DNA of 64,000 nucleotides from Fulvia fulva (lineage: Eukaryota > Ascomycota > Dothideomycetes > Mycosphaerellales > Mycosphaerellaceae), in the NCBI RefSeq assembly GCF_020509005.1, contig NC_063012.1, positions 9,238,001-9,302,000 of the forward strand. Reading direction: 5' to 3'. Positions 1 through 10,559 of this stretch are shown in pieces; position 1 is the stretch's first letter, and the number at the start of each line of letters is the position of its first letter. Under the pieces are notes generated by a model. That model did no database searches and had not been told where the DNA came from. It worked only from the letters and a program-made list of their open reading frames with translations. A program made the translations under genes and the position numbers.

Positions 1-4
1 CTGA

Positions 5-3000
5 CTACCTTGTCTGCAACCCTGGAGTTGTCCCCCTCTTCCTGCTCTCCTCCTCCTTCTTTCTCTCCTCAATCCATCTCTCTGTTTCCCTAGTAAGAGA
101 GAACTGCTCCAAAAATCCTTGGTGGATGATCCACCTTGTAATTCTCTGGAGGTCTCCCTTATTGCTGATCATGGCTTGGAAGTTTCTGTTCCTTGCCCTT
201 GCCCTCCATTCACCTCTCCCTGTACTCCATTCTTTGCAAACTAGAAGTCTATGTTCGACATTCTGGGACAGGTAGCCGCATAGGCAACTCTTGTCTTCGA
301 TACCTGGGACTTTTCTCTGATGTAGGTATGCCCTGACTCCGATGTGTTCAGAGCGGATTTGTATTGCTATGCTTGCTTCTGACCTGGTCAGGTCTGAGTA
401 CAGTAGGTAGTTGTGGCTACCAAACTGTTGGAGTGCCTTTGGGGTTCCTGGCCTCTGTGGGGTTCTTGTCCATTCAGTCTTCCAGAGGAGTCCTGCCATC
501 CTTTCAGCTAGAGACTGTTGCTTCTTCCCTTGGCTGGCTGCTGATCCTCTCCCCTGAGCCCCTCTGTCCTGTTCCTGCTAGGCTAGGTGCAGCTGTTCTG
601 TTAGTTCTTTGAACTTCTGCAGGTCCTGCTGCTTCTGTGGGGCTGGATTGGGTCTTGCTTGTCTGTGCCTTCTTGTGCACTGGCTCCTGATTTTGTTGAC
701 TGCCTTCTGGATTACTAGCTGGGCTGGGTATGCAGACGTCTTTCCTGCATACTGGTATCTCAACCCTTGAAGGTAGAGCTTGGCTGGTGGGGAGCCAGAC
801 TCCATTTCGACCACCCTTATTGGAGTTGACTTGTATGCTCTAAGCACCTTTTTCAGACAGGAGGCTTAGGCTCTGCTGATAGGATCTGCAATTCTCTTTA
901 GGATCTTGTCTTGGGCTGACCAGATCTGGGCTCCATATAGCATGGCTGGTTTCACAATGGCCTTGTACATAACCTTTGCTTTCGCAAATGTGGCTCCCTA
1001 TATAGAGGCTGTAAGCCTGTCAATTGATTGCCTGTTGTTGTCTGCTCTTGCCTGTGCTTTCTTGACCTGTGGTCCCCAGCTAAGCTTTGGATCCAGCCAT
1101 ATTCCTAGCACCCTTAATTCACTTAAGGGTTCTGTTGTGTGTCCCTGAATAGTGATTGGGGCTTGCATATTGTGTCTGTTTCTGGCTCTACTGAAGTGGA
1201 TGAGTTGATACTTCTCTGGGGCAAATCTGGCTCCATGTTTCCTAGCCCATTCCTCACATTCCTTGTGTTTCTTCTGCAAGATTCTGCAGTTCTCTTCTGT
1301 GCTGTCTGACCAGGCTAGGATGTTTGTGTCATCTACAAACCCCGAGGCTCATATGTTTCTGGAGTTTAGCTTTGCTGGCAGGTCTGCCATAAAGAGGAGA
1401 AACAGGATTGGAGACATTGTTGATCCCTGTGGGATTCCTGTCTCTGTAGGCATGCTGTCAGATTTGTATCTGCCCAGTCTTAGTCTTGTGGTTCTGCCTC
1501 TGAGGAAGGACTGGATAAACTGGACTGTCCAGTTAGGGATAGCCTTCTGTTTCAGGATGTGGATCAGCCTCTGGTGTGAGACATTGTCAAAGGCTCCTGA
1601 TATGTCTAGTGAGAGGAGTGTGGCTGCTTTGTTGTTCCCAAAGTGCCATAGGGTCTTGATCTGCTCTGTGATAAGTTCCACAGCTGTTAGTGTTGATCTT
1701 TGTTTCCTGCCTCCCATCTGTTCTTCAGGAAGGATTCCATGTTCTTCAGCTAGGTTTGTCAGCCTTTCTGCTATGATCTTTTCCAGGAGTTTGCCTAGTG
1801 TGTTGAGCAAGGCAATAGGTCTGTATGCCTTTAGCTTTGTGTAGTCCTCTTTCTGTGGTTTTCTCAAGACCACAGTCAGTGACTCCTTGAAGTGTTTAGG
1901 GCAGTGTCCTTGGGCCATGCACTGTGAAAAGATGTTTGACAGTGCAGGGGAGATCTGGTCCTTGCATGTCTTAATGAACAAGTTTGGAATCCCATCTGGT
2001 CCTGGGGCCTTGTTTCCTGAGAGTCTCTTAATGATGCTCTTGATCTCTCCCTCTCCCACTGTGCAGGATTGCTCTAGTGGTGTTGGATACACACTGCCCT
2101 CCAGATCCTGCAGGTCAGCTTCTACCTGTGTGCCAAAGAAATGTTTCCCCAATGCCTGTGCCTTTCCTGGGAGAGTGTGTTGGATTACTCCTTCCTGGTC
2201 TTCAATGTTTGGAAACTGGGGCAGCATGTTTCTGTCCTGTGTGGTTTTCTTGCCCACTTTGCTAGTTTCCACATCTTCTCAGGATTCTGGGTAATGGATC
2301 CAACTGTTGACCTCCACTCCAGCATCTTGTCCCTCTTGATTTGGGCCTTCTTGTCTCTGGTTGCCTGGTTGTATCTGTCCCATGCTTCCTGGGAGTGACT
2401 CTGGGTAAGGGCTCTCCTGGCCTGCCTGGCTGCCTTGACCTTCTCTGAGCATTCCTTTGTCCAGAATGGCTTCTGGTACAGTGACTGTTTCTTTTCTCTA
2501 GTGTGGGCTGCTGCAGTTTCCTGCATTGTTCTAACTAGTTCTGCCACTGCTTGGTCTATGTCTAAGGCTGTTTCCAGTCTCCTGGTCTCTAGTCCAGCTA
2601 GCTTCTGTTCTAGGTCTTGTCTGATCTGTTCCCAGTTAGCTGCTTTCCAGGCCAGCTAAGGTTCTAGGTCTCCTTCCTGCTGTGTCTGTGTTTCAAACTC
2701 CACCTGAATTGGGAGGTGATCTGATGAGGACTCCAAGTCCTGGTTGACCCAGCATCTGGTGACCTTCTGCTGCAGGTCATGTGATGCAAAGCACAGGTCA
2801 ATGGTGCTTGAGCTTGCTCTCTGTGACCAGGTAGTTAGGCCCTTTGGGGTAACTAGGTGCATGTTGTTGCTTTGGGTAGTGGAGAGGAGTCTGTTAGCTA
2901 GGAAGTGATGGGCAGGTGCAAAGTCTGATCCCCATGTAGGATGGTGCAAGTTGAAGTCTCCCAGCACGATGTGTTGGGAGTCACTCTGCAGGATGTCTGG

Positions 3001-3390
3001 CAGCTGTTGTAGTGTGCCTAGCTAGGTGCTGCTTCTGGAGCTGGGGGGTGGGTTGTATACACTGTGGATGTGGATGCTGCCTTGGTTGGTGTTAAGTCTG
3101 ACTGAGGTGATGTCTCCCCCTTCCTGTTGGATTTGTTCCCAGCTGTCTGTTGCCATCTCTTTGCTGATGTACATGCATGTTCTAGGGGTGCCTTGTTTGG
3201 CTAGGAGTGTGTGATACCTTGGGTCGTTAGCAGTAGATGGTCTGTTAGATTTGCTGTTGATCCAAGGTTCCTGGACTGCAATGACTAGGTGTTTCTTTAG
3301 GTCCAGTGCTTGGAGAAAGCTTCTCTGGACCTTGTGCTGGCTTTTGTTGACGTTGTACTGGATAGTGGTAAGATTAGGTGTCTCAATCAT
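5..3390 (-). pseudogene. LINE-A ORF2: endonuclease, reverse transcriptase, C-terminal zinc knuckle (broken)
   Basis: Reading 3,390 down to 5: ATG at 3,390; an AP-type endonuclease start with the AVQEPWIN motif near 3,260; further endonuclease blocks at 2,967-2,656; reverse transcriptase from about 2,270 with the LSGNKAPGPDGIPN block near 2,000; and the catalytic FVDD box at 1,328-1,339. The C-terminal part (499-5) holds a C-x-C-x8-H-x4-C finger typical of this LINE group. Several stop codons interrupt it, including a TGA five codons before FVDD, so one continuous polyprotein cannot be made. In an active element this protein nicks the target and reverse-transcribes the RNA. Start chosen because it overlaps the ORF1 stop. 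Confidence 0.82.
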
Positions 3391-4571
3391 GACTCATCCA
3401 TGCTGGTCTCCTGCTGGTCTTCTCGTGCTTCCTGCTGCTGGCTGCTATTTGGGATTGTGGTAAGGTTGAGCCTGCTTTGTGACGGGTCTCTTCCTGCAAC
3501 CACAATTGATTTTGGTCTACCTATAGCAGGGTGGCCTTGGGCCTGTGTGGTCTCTTCTGTTCTGCCTCTTTTCAGAGGGTTGTAGACAGTCCTTAGGGGT
3601 TCTTAGGTGATTGTCCCTGTCTGGAATCTGATAGGGGTGTTGATCCTGGCTTCTCTTGCCCTCCTCTTTGCCTCAATCCTAGCTGTGCAGTCTTGGGACC
3701 AGGAAGGGTGTTTCTTTCCACAGCATGCACATCTGGCTTCACTGTTTAGGGCTATGCAATTCTGTACTTTGTGGCTACTAGCACAGTGGGAACAAGTGTC
3801 CTTTTGGCTTGGGCATCTAGTAGAGATGTGACCATACTGTTGGCACTTAAAACATTACAGTAGTCTGTAGGTGCTTCTATAGATTTCTGTGTCCATTCTT
3901 TCACATTCCCAGAAGATGCCCTTGTCAAGCACGGTGTTTGCCTGTTCTATAGTGCCTATCTAGAGCACTAGAGAAGACTCTCTCTTTGTGTCCTTTGTCT
4001 TTCTGTTGACCCATGCTGCTTTTGTGATCTGTAGCCCTGGGCATACAGCCTGGTTCTGGTCCTGCAGCCTCTTAAGGTCTCCTTCAATGTCAAACTTTGT
4101 GGTCATCCTATAGGCGATAACCATATTTTGTTGGTGTGAGACCTTAGCCGTCTTGCCTAGTTTGACTGTCCACTCCTTCTGTGTCTCTAGCCTCTTCCTG
4201 TCTTGCTCCTGTGCTGTGAACAGCTTAAGGACACCTCCCTTCTCTTTCCTGGCTCCAATCATGCCTTGTATCCCAATCTTCTGTATGATCTCCTTGCCTG
4301 ACAGGCCCTCAATCTCTTTCTGCTCTTGCTGGTCGGAAATGTAGATCTTGATAGCTGTTTTCTGGGGGGGAGGGTTTTAGGATGCAACTGCTGCCCAGGT
4401 TGGTTGGCTTGGTTTCTGGCCTTCCTGTGTCCTCTTCTTTGCTGCTGCTGCTACTGTCCTGTTAATGATCTGTCCTGTTTGGCTCCTTAGTGCCTTTAGC
4501 CCTCCAAGGAGCTTCAAAATCATCCCCTTAAGTGCTCTTTCTGGGTGCTCGCCATCTCCTGCCATTGCCAT
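3387..4571 (-). pseudogene. LINE-A ORF1: Gag-like RNA-binding protein with three CCHC knuckles (broken)
   Basis: Begins at the ATG at 4,571 (MAMAGDGEHPER) and runs to a TGA at 3,389-3,387. Between about 3,860 and 3,680 three zinc knuckles are intact: CFKCQQYGHISTRC, CSHCASSHKVQNC and CACCGKKHPSWSQDC. This is the usual ORF1 arrangement of Tad/I/jockey-type LINEs, where the protein packages the element RNA. Stop codons near 4,377, 3,960 and 3,605 break the frame; those I inspected (TAA, TAG) fit CAA/CAG to TAA/TAG changes. The final TCATGA overlaps the ORF2 start by four bases. Confidence 0.78.
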
Positions 4572-4672
4572 TGTTTCTGCCTTCCTGCAGACCTCCTTCC
4601 ACTCGTTACTCTCCTGCTCCTGGTCGTTTCCTGCGATCGCTATTATCGTGTCCCCTTTTTCCTTCTATATAG

Positions 4673-7600
4673 GTATAGACAAGATATAAGGAGAGTGACA
4701 AGATAGATCCTTAACGAGGACTCAAGATTATATACTAGCTCTCCACTCCGGTGACTATGCTTTTCGTAACAGTGTATTACGATCTCTTTCTAAGCATTAT
4801 TATCGTCTACTACTAGCTACATCGGTGCACCCCTTCGCCGCTAATAAAATAAGAGCTTGTCTCTTAAGTAGTACCGAGGACTCTTCTTAACGAGGTTTCG
4901 ATACTTAGCCCGGGTGACCCCTTCTAGTCGTGTTCGATATGCTAGAATGTGAGCTATAAGCTCGGAATTGTTACTATATGTTAAAACAGGTACGGGTAGA
5001 TAGCAGCGGAGTGGAGTAAGAGATCAATCTTCAACTAACTAATAGCACGAGCATGTAGCAATATATTAGGAACCAATATGTTGATTGTGTTAGATGTCTA
5101 TCTAAGCTAAAGGGGAGAGAAGGTATCTCCCTACAAGCTGAGTCATTGTGGATGCCTCAGGCTGCCAGATCACTTCCTGATTGTTGACTCCCTTTGAGAT
5201 GCTACATCTTAACACTATACTAGGTTTCGAGGAGTCGTTTACGCTCTAGAATAACGGGGAAAGTGTTAACTAGCTCGGCGTAACGGAAGAATTTGTCGTT
5301 AATTATCTTATTAATGTCATCGTTAGGTTCCGTAAGCTCTTTAGCTATAGGTAGTTTACGAGATAGTGCATCCGGTCCGGAGTACTTCTTCCTATCGACA
5401 TGCCTTACTTCAAAGGTGAATAGCCGGATCTAAGTAACCTACCTTACTATTATAGAGTTTAGAATGTCGGATACTAGCCGATTTAACTACTATACTAGCG
5501 TTTTAGTATTAACTTCGAGGATAAAGTCTACTCCTACGAGGTAGCGCTATACCTTCTTAAGGCCCTTTAGTACTCCGAGGCACTCCTACTTTCCTATATC
5601 GTACTTAGCCTCGTTTACGTTCTAGGTACCGCTCTTATACCTTACCGGGTGTCTTCGTCGAGTATTGTCTAGTAATTCCTACGATATTATATAACCCTAC
5701 CTAATACTACTCGTATTAATAGAAACGAAGATCCTACTAGCTCCTAGGGCGTAGGAGATAGTCACTAACGCTAGTGCTATTACTAAGAATCTTACTAGGT
5801 TCTCTTTTAAGAACTACTTATTCTTAGTCTAGACAAACTTGACGTCCTTCCTTAAAAGCTTATATATTAGCCGAGCGACGATCACGAACTAGGGGACCTA
5901 AATCCGGAAGTAAATATAGATCCTAATATAAACTCGAACGTCCTTTACGTACTTTAGGGTTAGCTAGTTCAAGATCTTAGCTACTACCTTAGGATCTAGA
6001 TAGCGGCCGCTCGGGCTAGTAATATAGCCTACGATCTTTAGGGTCTTATAAAGCCACTACGACTTCTCCCCTACGACTACCGCTCCGGCCCTCTCTAGGT
6101 CCGTAAGAACAAGATTAAGGGACATAATATGTTCTACGACCTATTGTCGAAGGCTAGGCTCTACCTTAGCGTCACTATAGTCCTTAGTAGGACCTTTTAT
6201 ACCAATATCGTCAAGAAATAGTCTTGCTTAGTAAGAGATATAGTCTATTAACACCTTAGTTACTACCCGTACGAACTGAGTAACTAAGTTCGTCGTACCC
6301 TATAGTAACGTTATATACCGTATAAGCCTAAGAGGCGTTATAAAGGCCGTTAAGTCTCGGCTACTTTCGTTAAGCGTAATCTAGTCGTACCCCAAAAACA
6401 AGTCTACTAAAGAGGCTACTCTATACCTAGTAAAGTCTTCCGAGAACCCGTCCGTATCTAGAGGAATATTCGTATCCCTTATCGTTACCTCGTTTAAGAG
6501 TATAGCGGAGTTGATCAACCTATATAGTATAGCTTTACTATTTAGCTCGACCTTCTTCGCTACTAAGAACTAAGCATTCGTATAAGCACCTTGACTATAC
6601 TTAAGAATTCTGTTCTTAATTCGAGCGCGGATTATCTATTCTATAATTGCTCGTAAGCTTAGGTATAACCGAATGTTCCGCGCCTACTACGGTTTGTACG
6701 TAATCGTTATGATCTTCTAAGGAGGCATAACATTATGTATAATCTACCGTATATAGCTAAAATCCTACGCTAGGACACCTTCTCGATTAAAGAGCATTTC
6801 TTTAAACATTTGTCTTTCCTTAGCCGAGAGAGCGATACTAACCTTAATACTAGCGAGCCTTTTAGGTATAATCCTCGAGCCGCGCTCGATACTAGAGAAC
6901 TTTTTAATAAGATACCTCCTATCGAACGGGCCTTACCCTACTAGTATTAGAGATTCCTAGTAAAGAGCCTTCCGCTTCTAATCTATATGACTATCTACTT
7001 TTAACTTAGGTCTCTCGTAAACGCTCGCGTTAACAGGTCTTTTCTTGTTAGCTTTACGCTTATATATAGTAAATATATACGGCATCCTAATACCGGGTCT
7101 ATATAACCCTACGTCTTGTTTCTAAGCCTACCTATTAATCTGGCCCTGTTTCAGGATCTCCGTATACTAGTCGCCCTATACGGAGTATATATTTATAATG
7201 ACCTACTCTCCTAGAGCGTTAGTAGTCACCTTAGCGCTTAAGTATTAGCGGTTCCCGAGTAGTCCTAGTAATTCCTTCGAATACGGGCTAAGGTCGAGGA
7301 CATTTTCTCTTTATTATAATACGGGGCCGCGGTAGTTATTAAAGTAGTCGAAGATAGTCGTGTCTATAGGCTTAAATTTTGGCTTCGTTATACCTTCTTA
7401 TCGATATCGACGCGCCGTATCGTTAGAACACTCCGCCCCTAATATATTTGCTAAGGTCTCCCCGACTAGACTCGAAAAGCGGACTTGTTTCAAAACCGGA
7501 CTTCTAATACTTATAGCGGGTTGACTACCGTGAATTAACCCGCGTTCGCATTTTTCGAGGACTATAGAAGTTCTTAAAGAGTTTTGTACTTATTAGTACC

Positions 7601-8716
7601 TATAATAGCCGTAAAGATTATACTTTTACCTTTCCTACTAGCGATTATTCCCTCCTATAATCTATTATCGTAGTTACGGCCTATTAGTCGTACCTTCCTA
7701 TACTAAGGGCGGCTAAGGATCGTAGGCGAATCTAGATTAGCGGAGACAAATATGTCGATCTAGCAATATACACTAAACACCTAAGTATTAAGCTTTGAAA
7801 TTACCCCCTTAAACTTCGCTCTTCTACCCGCTCCTCGAAAGGACAAGTAGGCGCTAGGTACGATAGGTAAGCCAAACTTATATACTATCCTCGGGCTAAT
7901 AATATTGACTTTAGATCTCTCGTTAAGTAGGGCTCGAGTCTGACCTTTACTAGTCCTAAGCTCGGTAACTACCTAAGGGCTAGGTACTATTACAAAATCG
8001 TCTAGTATACTAGAGAGACCGATCTTTTCAATGTTTTCGTACAACTCGGCGGTAGGGACAGCATCCTTACTATAGAACATCGTTAAGAACACACCTATAA
8101 AGCGAGCTTAATAATTATCCCGAAAGACTTCCTTATTAGCGCTTTCTTCCTCGTCTTTATAGGTAGCGATATAACTCGTACGGACTTTAGTCCCTTCTTA
8201 GCTAGCTAACTTACGGACGGTAGTAAGCTTAGACTATAGATTAGGGGTATTTGCTACTCTCCTAAACAAGGCAGTTTTTAACTAGCGACTATACTAAAAC
8301 TAGTCCCGGGTATTAACGTTTAGAAACGTAGTCTAAAGGATTTGATCAATCTAATAGGTTACTCCCTCCTCCTTAGTAACGGGCCTATCTCCTATACCGT
8401 ACTATCTAACGTAGTTATTAATCCTTATCGTCTTTATATTCTATAATCGTTTACGCTATACGAATAGGGCGTTAATAGGCTCTACCGGCTATTCCGAGGG
8501 CGTAGGCCTTAACTCCGCTCGAGGGTTAGGTGTCCTTCTAAGAGTCTCCCCTAACGCTACCGTTAACTAGCTTCTACTAGCCCTAGAACCGGCGTCTCTA
8601 ATTATCTCCGCCTCCTACTAACCGAGTTCTTCCTACCGGATCTCCTCTTCGAGTTCTTATCGTATAGCTTTAGCGGCCTCGGCTCGTACCCTTAATTCCT
8701 ATATACTAGACCTAGT
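4673..8716 (-). mobile_element. Gypsy-1 (Ty3/gypsy), pol part, heavily RIP-mutated
   Basis: Minus-strand pol of a Ty3/gypsy element with dense TAG/TAA stops. The reverse-transcriptase box FLDDIGIKGP is at about 6,189-6,218 (FLDD at 6,207-6,218). The RNase H tail (ECLGVLKGLKK, then HVDRKKYSGPDALSR) lies at about 5,590-5,330. Integrase N-terminal sequence continues at 5,300-5,220 and, past a solo LTR, at 4,978-4,673 (YYLRDKLLFY, then HRSGELVYN). The rest of integrase is displaced beyond LINE-A, off the window. The gag part lies at 18,795-~21,070, separated by nested LINEs. Protease is presumably within 7,000-8,700 but I cannot place it. Confidence 0.8.
4979..5214 (-). repeat. Solo LTR of the copia element, inserted in gypsy-1
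   Basis: A 236-bp copy of the LTR seen at both ends of the copia element (23,667 and 29,053). It begins TGTTAAAACAGG and ends CATCTTAACA, with TGTTA/TAACA inverted ends. Five-base target-site duplication CTATA at 4,974-4,978 and 5,215-5,219. It keeps many CpA/TpG where the full element's LTRs have TpA. Removing it restores the gypsy-1 integrase reading across the site. Solo LTRs arise by recombination between the two LTRs of a full insertion. Confidence 0.9.
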
Positions 8717-8869
8717 ATATATAACTGCCTTAATATCGACGAGGACTATTTAATCGACAGCCCTTATTAAGACGAGCAATCTACTTAAGTAGTAGCGACC
8801 CGCCTACGCTAGCGGCGGCGTAATCGTAGTACAAAAAACCCTAAAACCGAGGTCCCTTTCCCCTAAAGG

Positions 8870-10320
8870 TAGACCCTAGAATTACGGAGTTACGGAGGAC
8901 AATTACCTAATTAGGAAGCGCGACCCCGAATAGTAGTAAAGGATAGTAACTAACGAGAGCTATAGCCTTACGAACATTCTATAGTAAGAGTTAAACCGGG
9001 GAACAAACTAAGAAAAAACCTAGGACATAAGCTAAGGCCTACTATATAGAAAGTAGAGGCTAACGACAAACAATATAGCGTAGACGACCCTATATACGGA
9101 GGCGGAAAACTTACTAGGGGATAACGAACACCTAGCCCGGGTATATAAGAACACTATAGCATAGCTACTAGGAGCGCTAAAAGCGCTATTATACCAAATC
9201 CCGAAGACAATCTAATAAGTAATATAGAAGGTAGCCTAGAAACTAACTATATAGGCAATAGTAGTAGTAGGTAAGAATTAACCCCCTCCGAAGGCAAGTA
9301 AGGCGGTACGCCTATATATTACTAATCCGGCGGAGAAACAAGAAATCGTAGCCCTAATAAGTAAGGAGATTGTTAATAGAATCGGCCAAAAGGAGGTAGT
9401 TAGGGCGAGGGTAGAGGCAATAGGCGTAGTAAGACTCTTTACCGTATAAGAGTCTAATAGACGAAAGCTAGAGACCTATAAGGAGTGGACTACTAAAGTC
9501 GCGAAGTCGGTACGAGTCTCCTACTAATAGTATACCGTCATCGCCTACGGGGTCCCTAGGACATTTAAGGTCGAAGACCTTCCCTACCTCTAAGTATAGA
9601 ACTAGAATACCTCTCTAGGAGTACGACTAACGAAGGCGGTATAGCTATATAAGATAGTAGACCGAGAAAAGACGTATTTATCGCTTATTATTTAGGTAGA
9701 GATAGCGGAACAAGCTAACTAGATACTAGATAATAGGCTATTCTAGAACTACGAGAGAATAGATACGGAGATCTATTAGATTAGCTATAGGGTACTACAA
9801 TACTTCTAATGCTAACAGTACGGTTATATAGCCCTAAAATACGGGGAGAAGACCCTAAGGTGTCCTTACTACGTAGGCCTATACTAGGGAAGGGAATGCC
9901 TAAAAAAGGAGAGTAGGTACGTATACTACGGTAGAAGGCACCTAGCGTATTCAAGCTAATACCTAGCTAGAATAGTAGCATAAGAACGAGCGAGACAAGC
10001 AAGGATCTCTATACTAGCTAGGTACCTCTAACGATAGTAGGAGGGACCTACCGTATATAAGGGCTTCGAGCCGAGCAAAAGGAAGAGGGTAGAAGAGACG
10101 AATAAGGGAACCTAACCGTAAACGTATCTACCTCCCGGTAGACCTCGACACCTTGGCCGGGCTACTAACGAACTAGGCTAAATACGAATCTTTAGGGCGC
10201 CCTAGTAGCCCTAGGGCTAGCCGGATAGCGAGATATAGGCTTAGGAGATATAGTAGGTTAGTACGGAAATAGACCTTACGGATAACGAATAATACTATAC
10301 GACGACATTACTATCGTATA
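8870..10320 (+). pseudogene. LINE-plus ORF1 remnant (Gag-like, zinc knuckles)
   Basis: Plus-strand frame with many TAG/TAA stops. Around 9,790-9,960 the pattern matches the three knuckles of LINE-A ORF1, but several Cys are now Tyr: for example QYGYIALKYG, then RCPYYVGLY, then RYVYYGRRHLAY. TGT/TGC to TAT/TAC is what RIP on TpG produces. Start and end are estimates; no intact protein can be read. It belongs with the ORF2 remnant that begins near 10,320. Confidence 0.65.
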
Positions 10321-10559
10321 GTATAACGTAAATAAAAGTAGAGACAAAGTCTAGCGCTACTTTCTATAAGAGCTAGACCCGCTACGATATTACATTATTA
10401 CGGTATAGGAACTATAGATCAACTCCTACGTAGGACTCCTAGCTACTTATAATGACCGGAGATACTATACCGTAATCGCGGGCGAACGAGGCGTTATCCC
10501 GAGGACGTATATAGATAGATAGATTTGTTATTCCCCTATTCTAGGACCCTATCCGGCCT

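Larger units (their letters stand above)
1..4672 (-). mobile_element. LINE-A, non-LTR retrotransposon (Tad/I-like), 3' end off the window
   Basis: Minus-strand non-LTR element with ORF1 (three CCHC knuckles) upstream of ORF2 (AP endonuclease, reverse transcriptase, C-terminal CCHC). The 3' end lies beyond base 1. The 5' end, near 4,665-4,675, abuts minus-strand integrase sequence of gypsy-1, so this copy inserted into that element. It is far better preserved than the related copies at 10.5-15.5 kb and 8.7-18.8 kb: long open stretches remain and CpA/TpG are abundant. CpG is very scarce (8 in the first 1,080 bases). It looks younger than the surrounding RIP-mutated DNA. The right boundary is estimated from where gypsy coding homology resumes; no target-site duplication can be checked. 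Confidence 0.85.

Noticed and set aside
8870..10320. Host gene between gypsy-1 and LINE-minus
   Set aside because: Zinc-knuckle pattern and the flanking target-site duplications show it is LINE ORF1.
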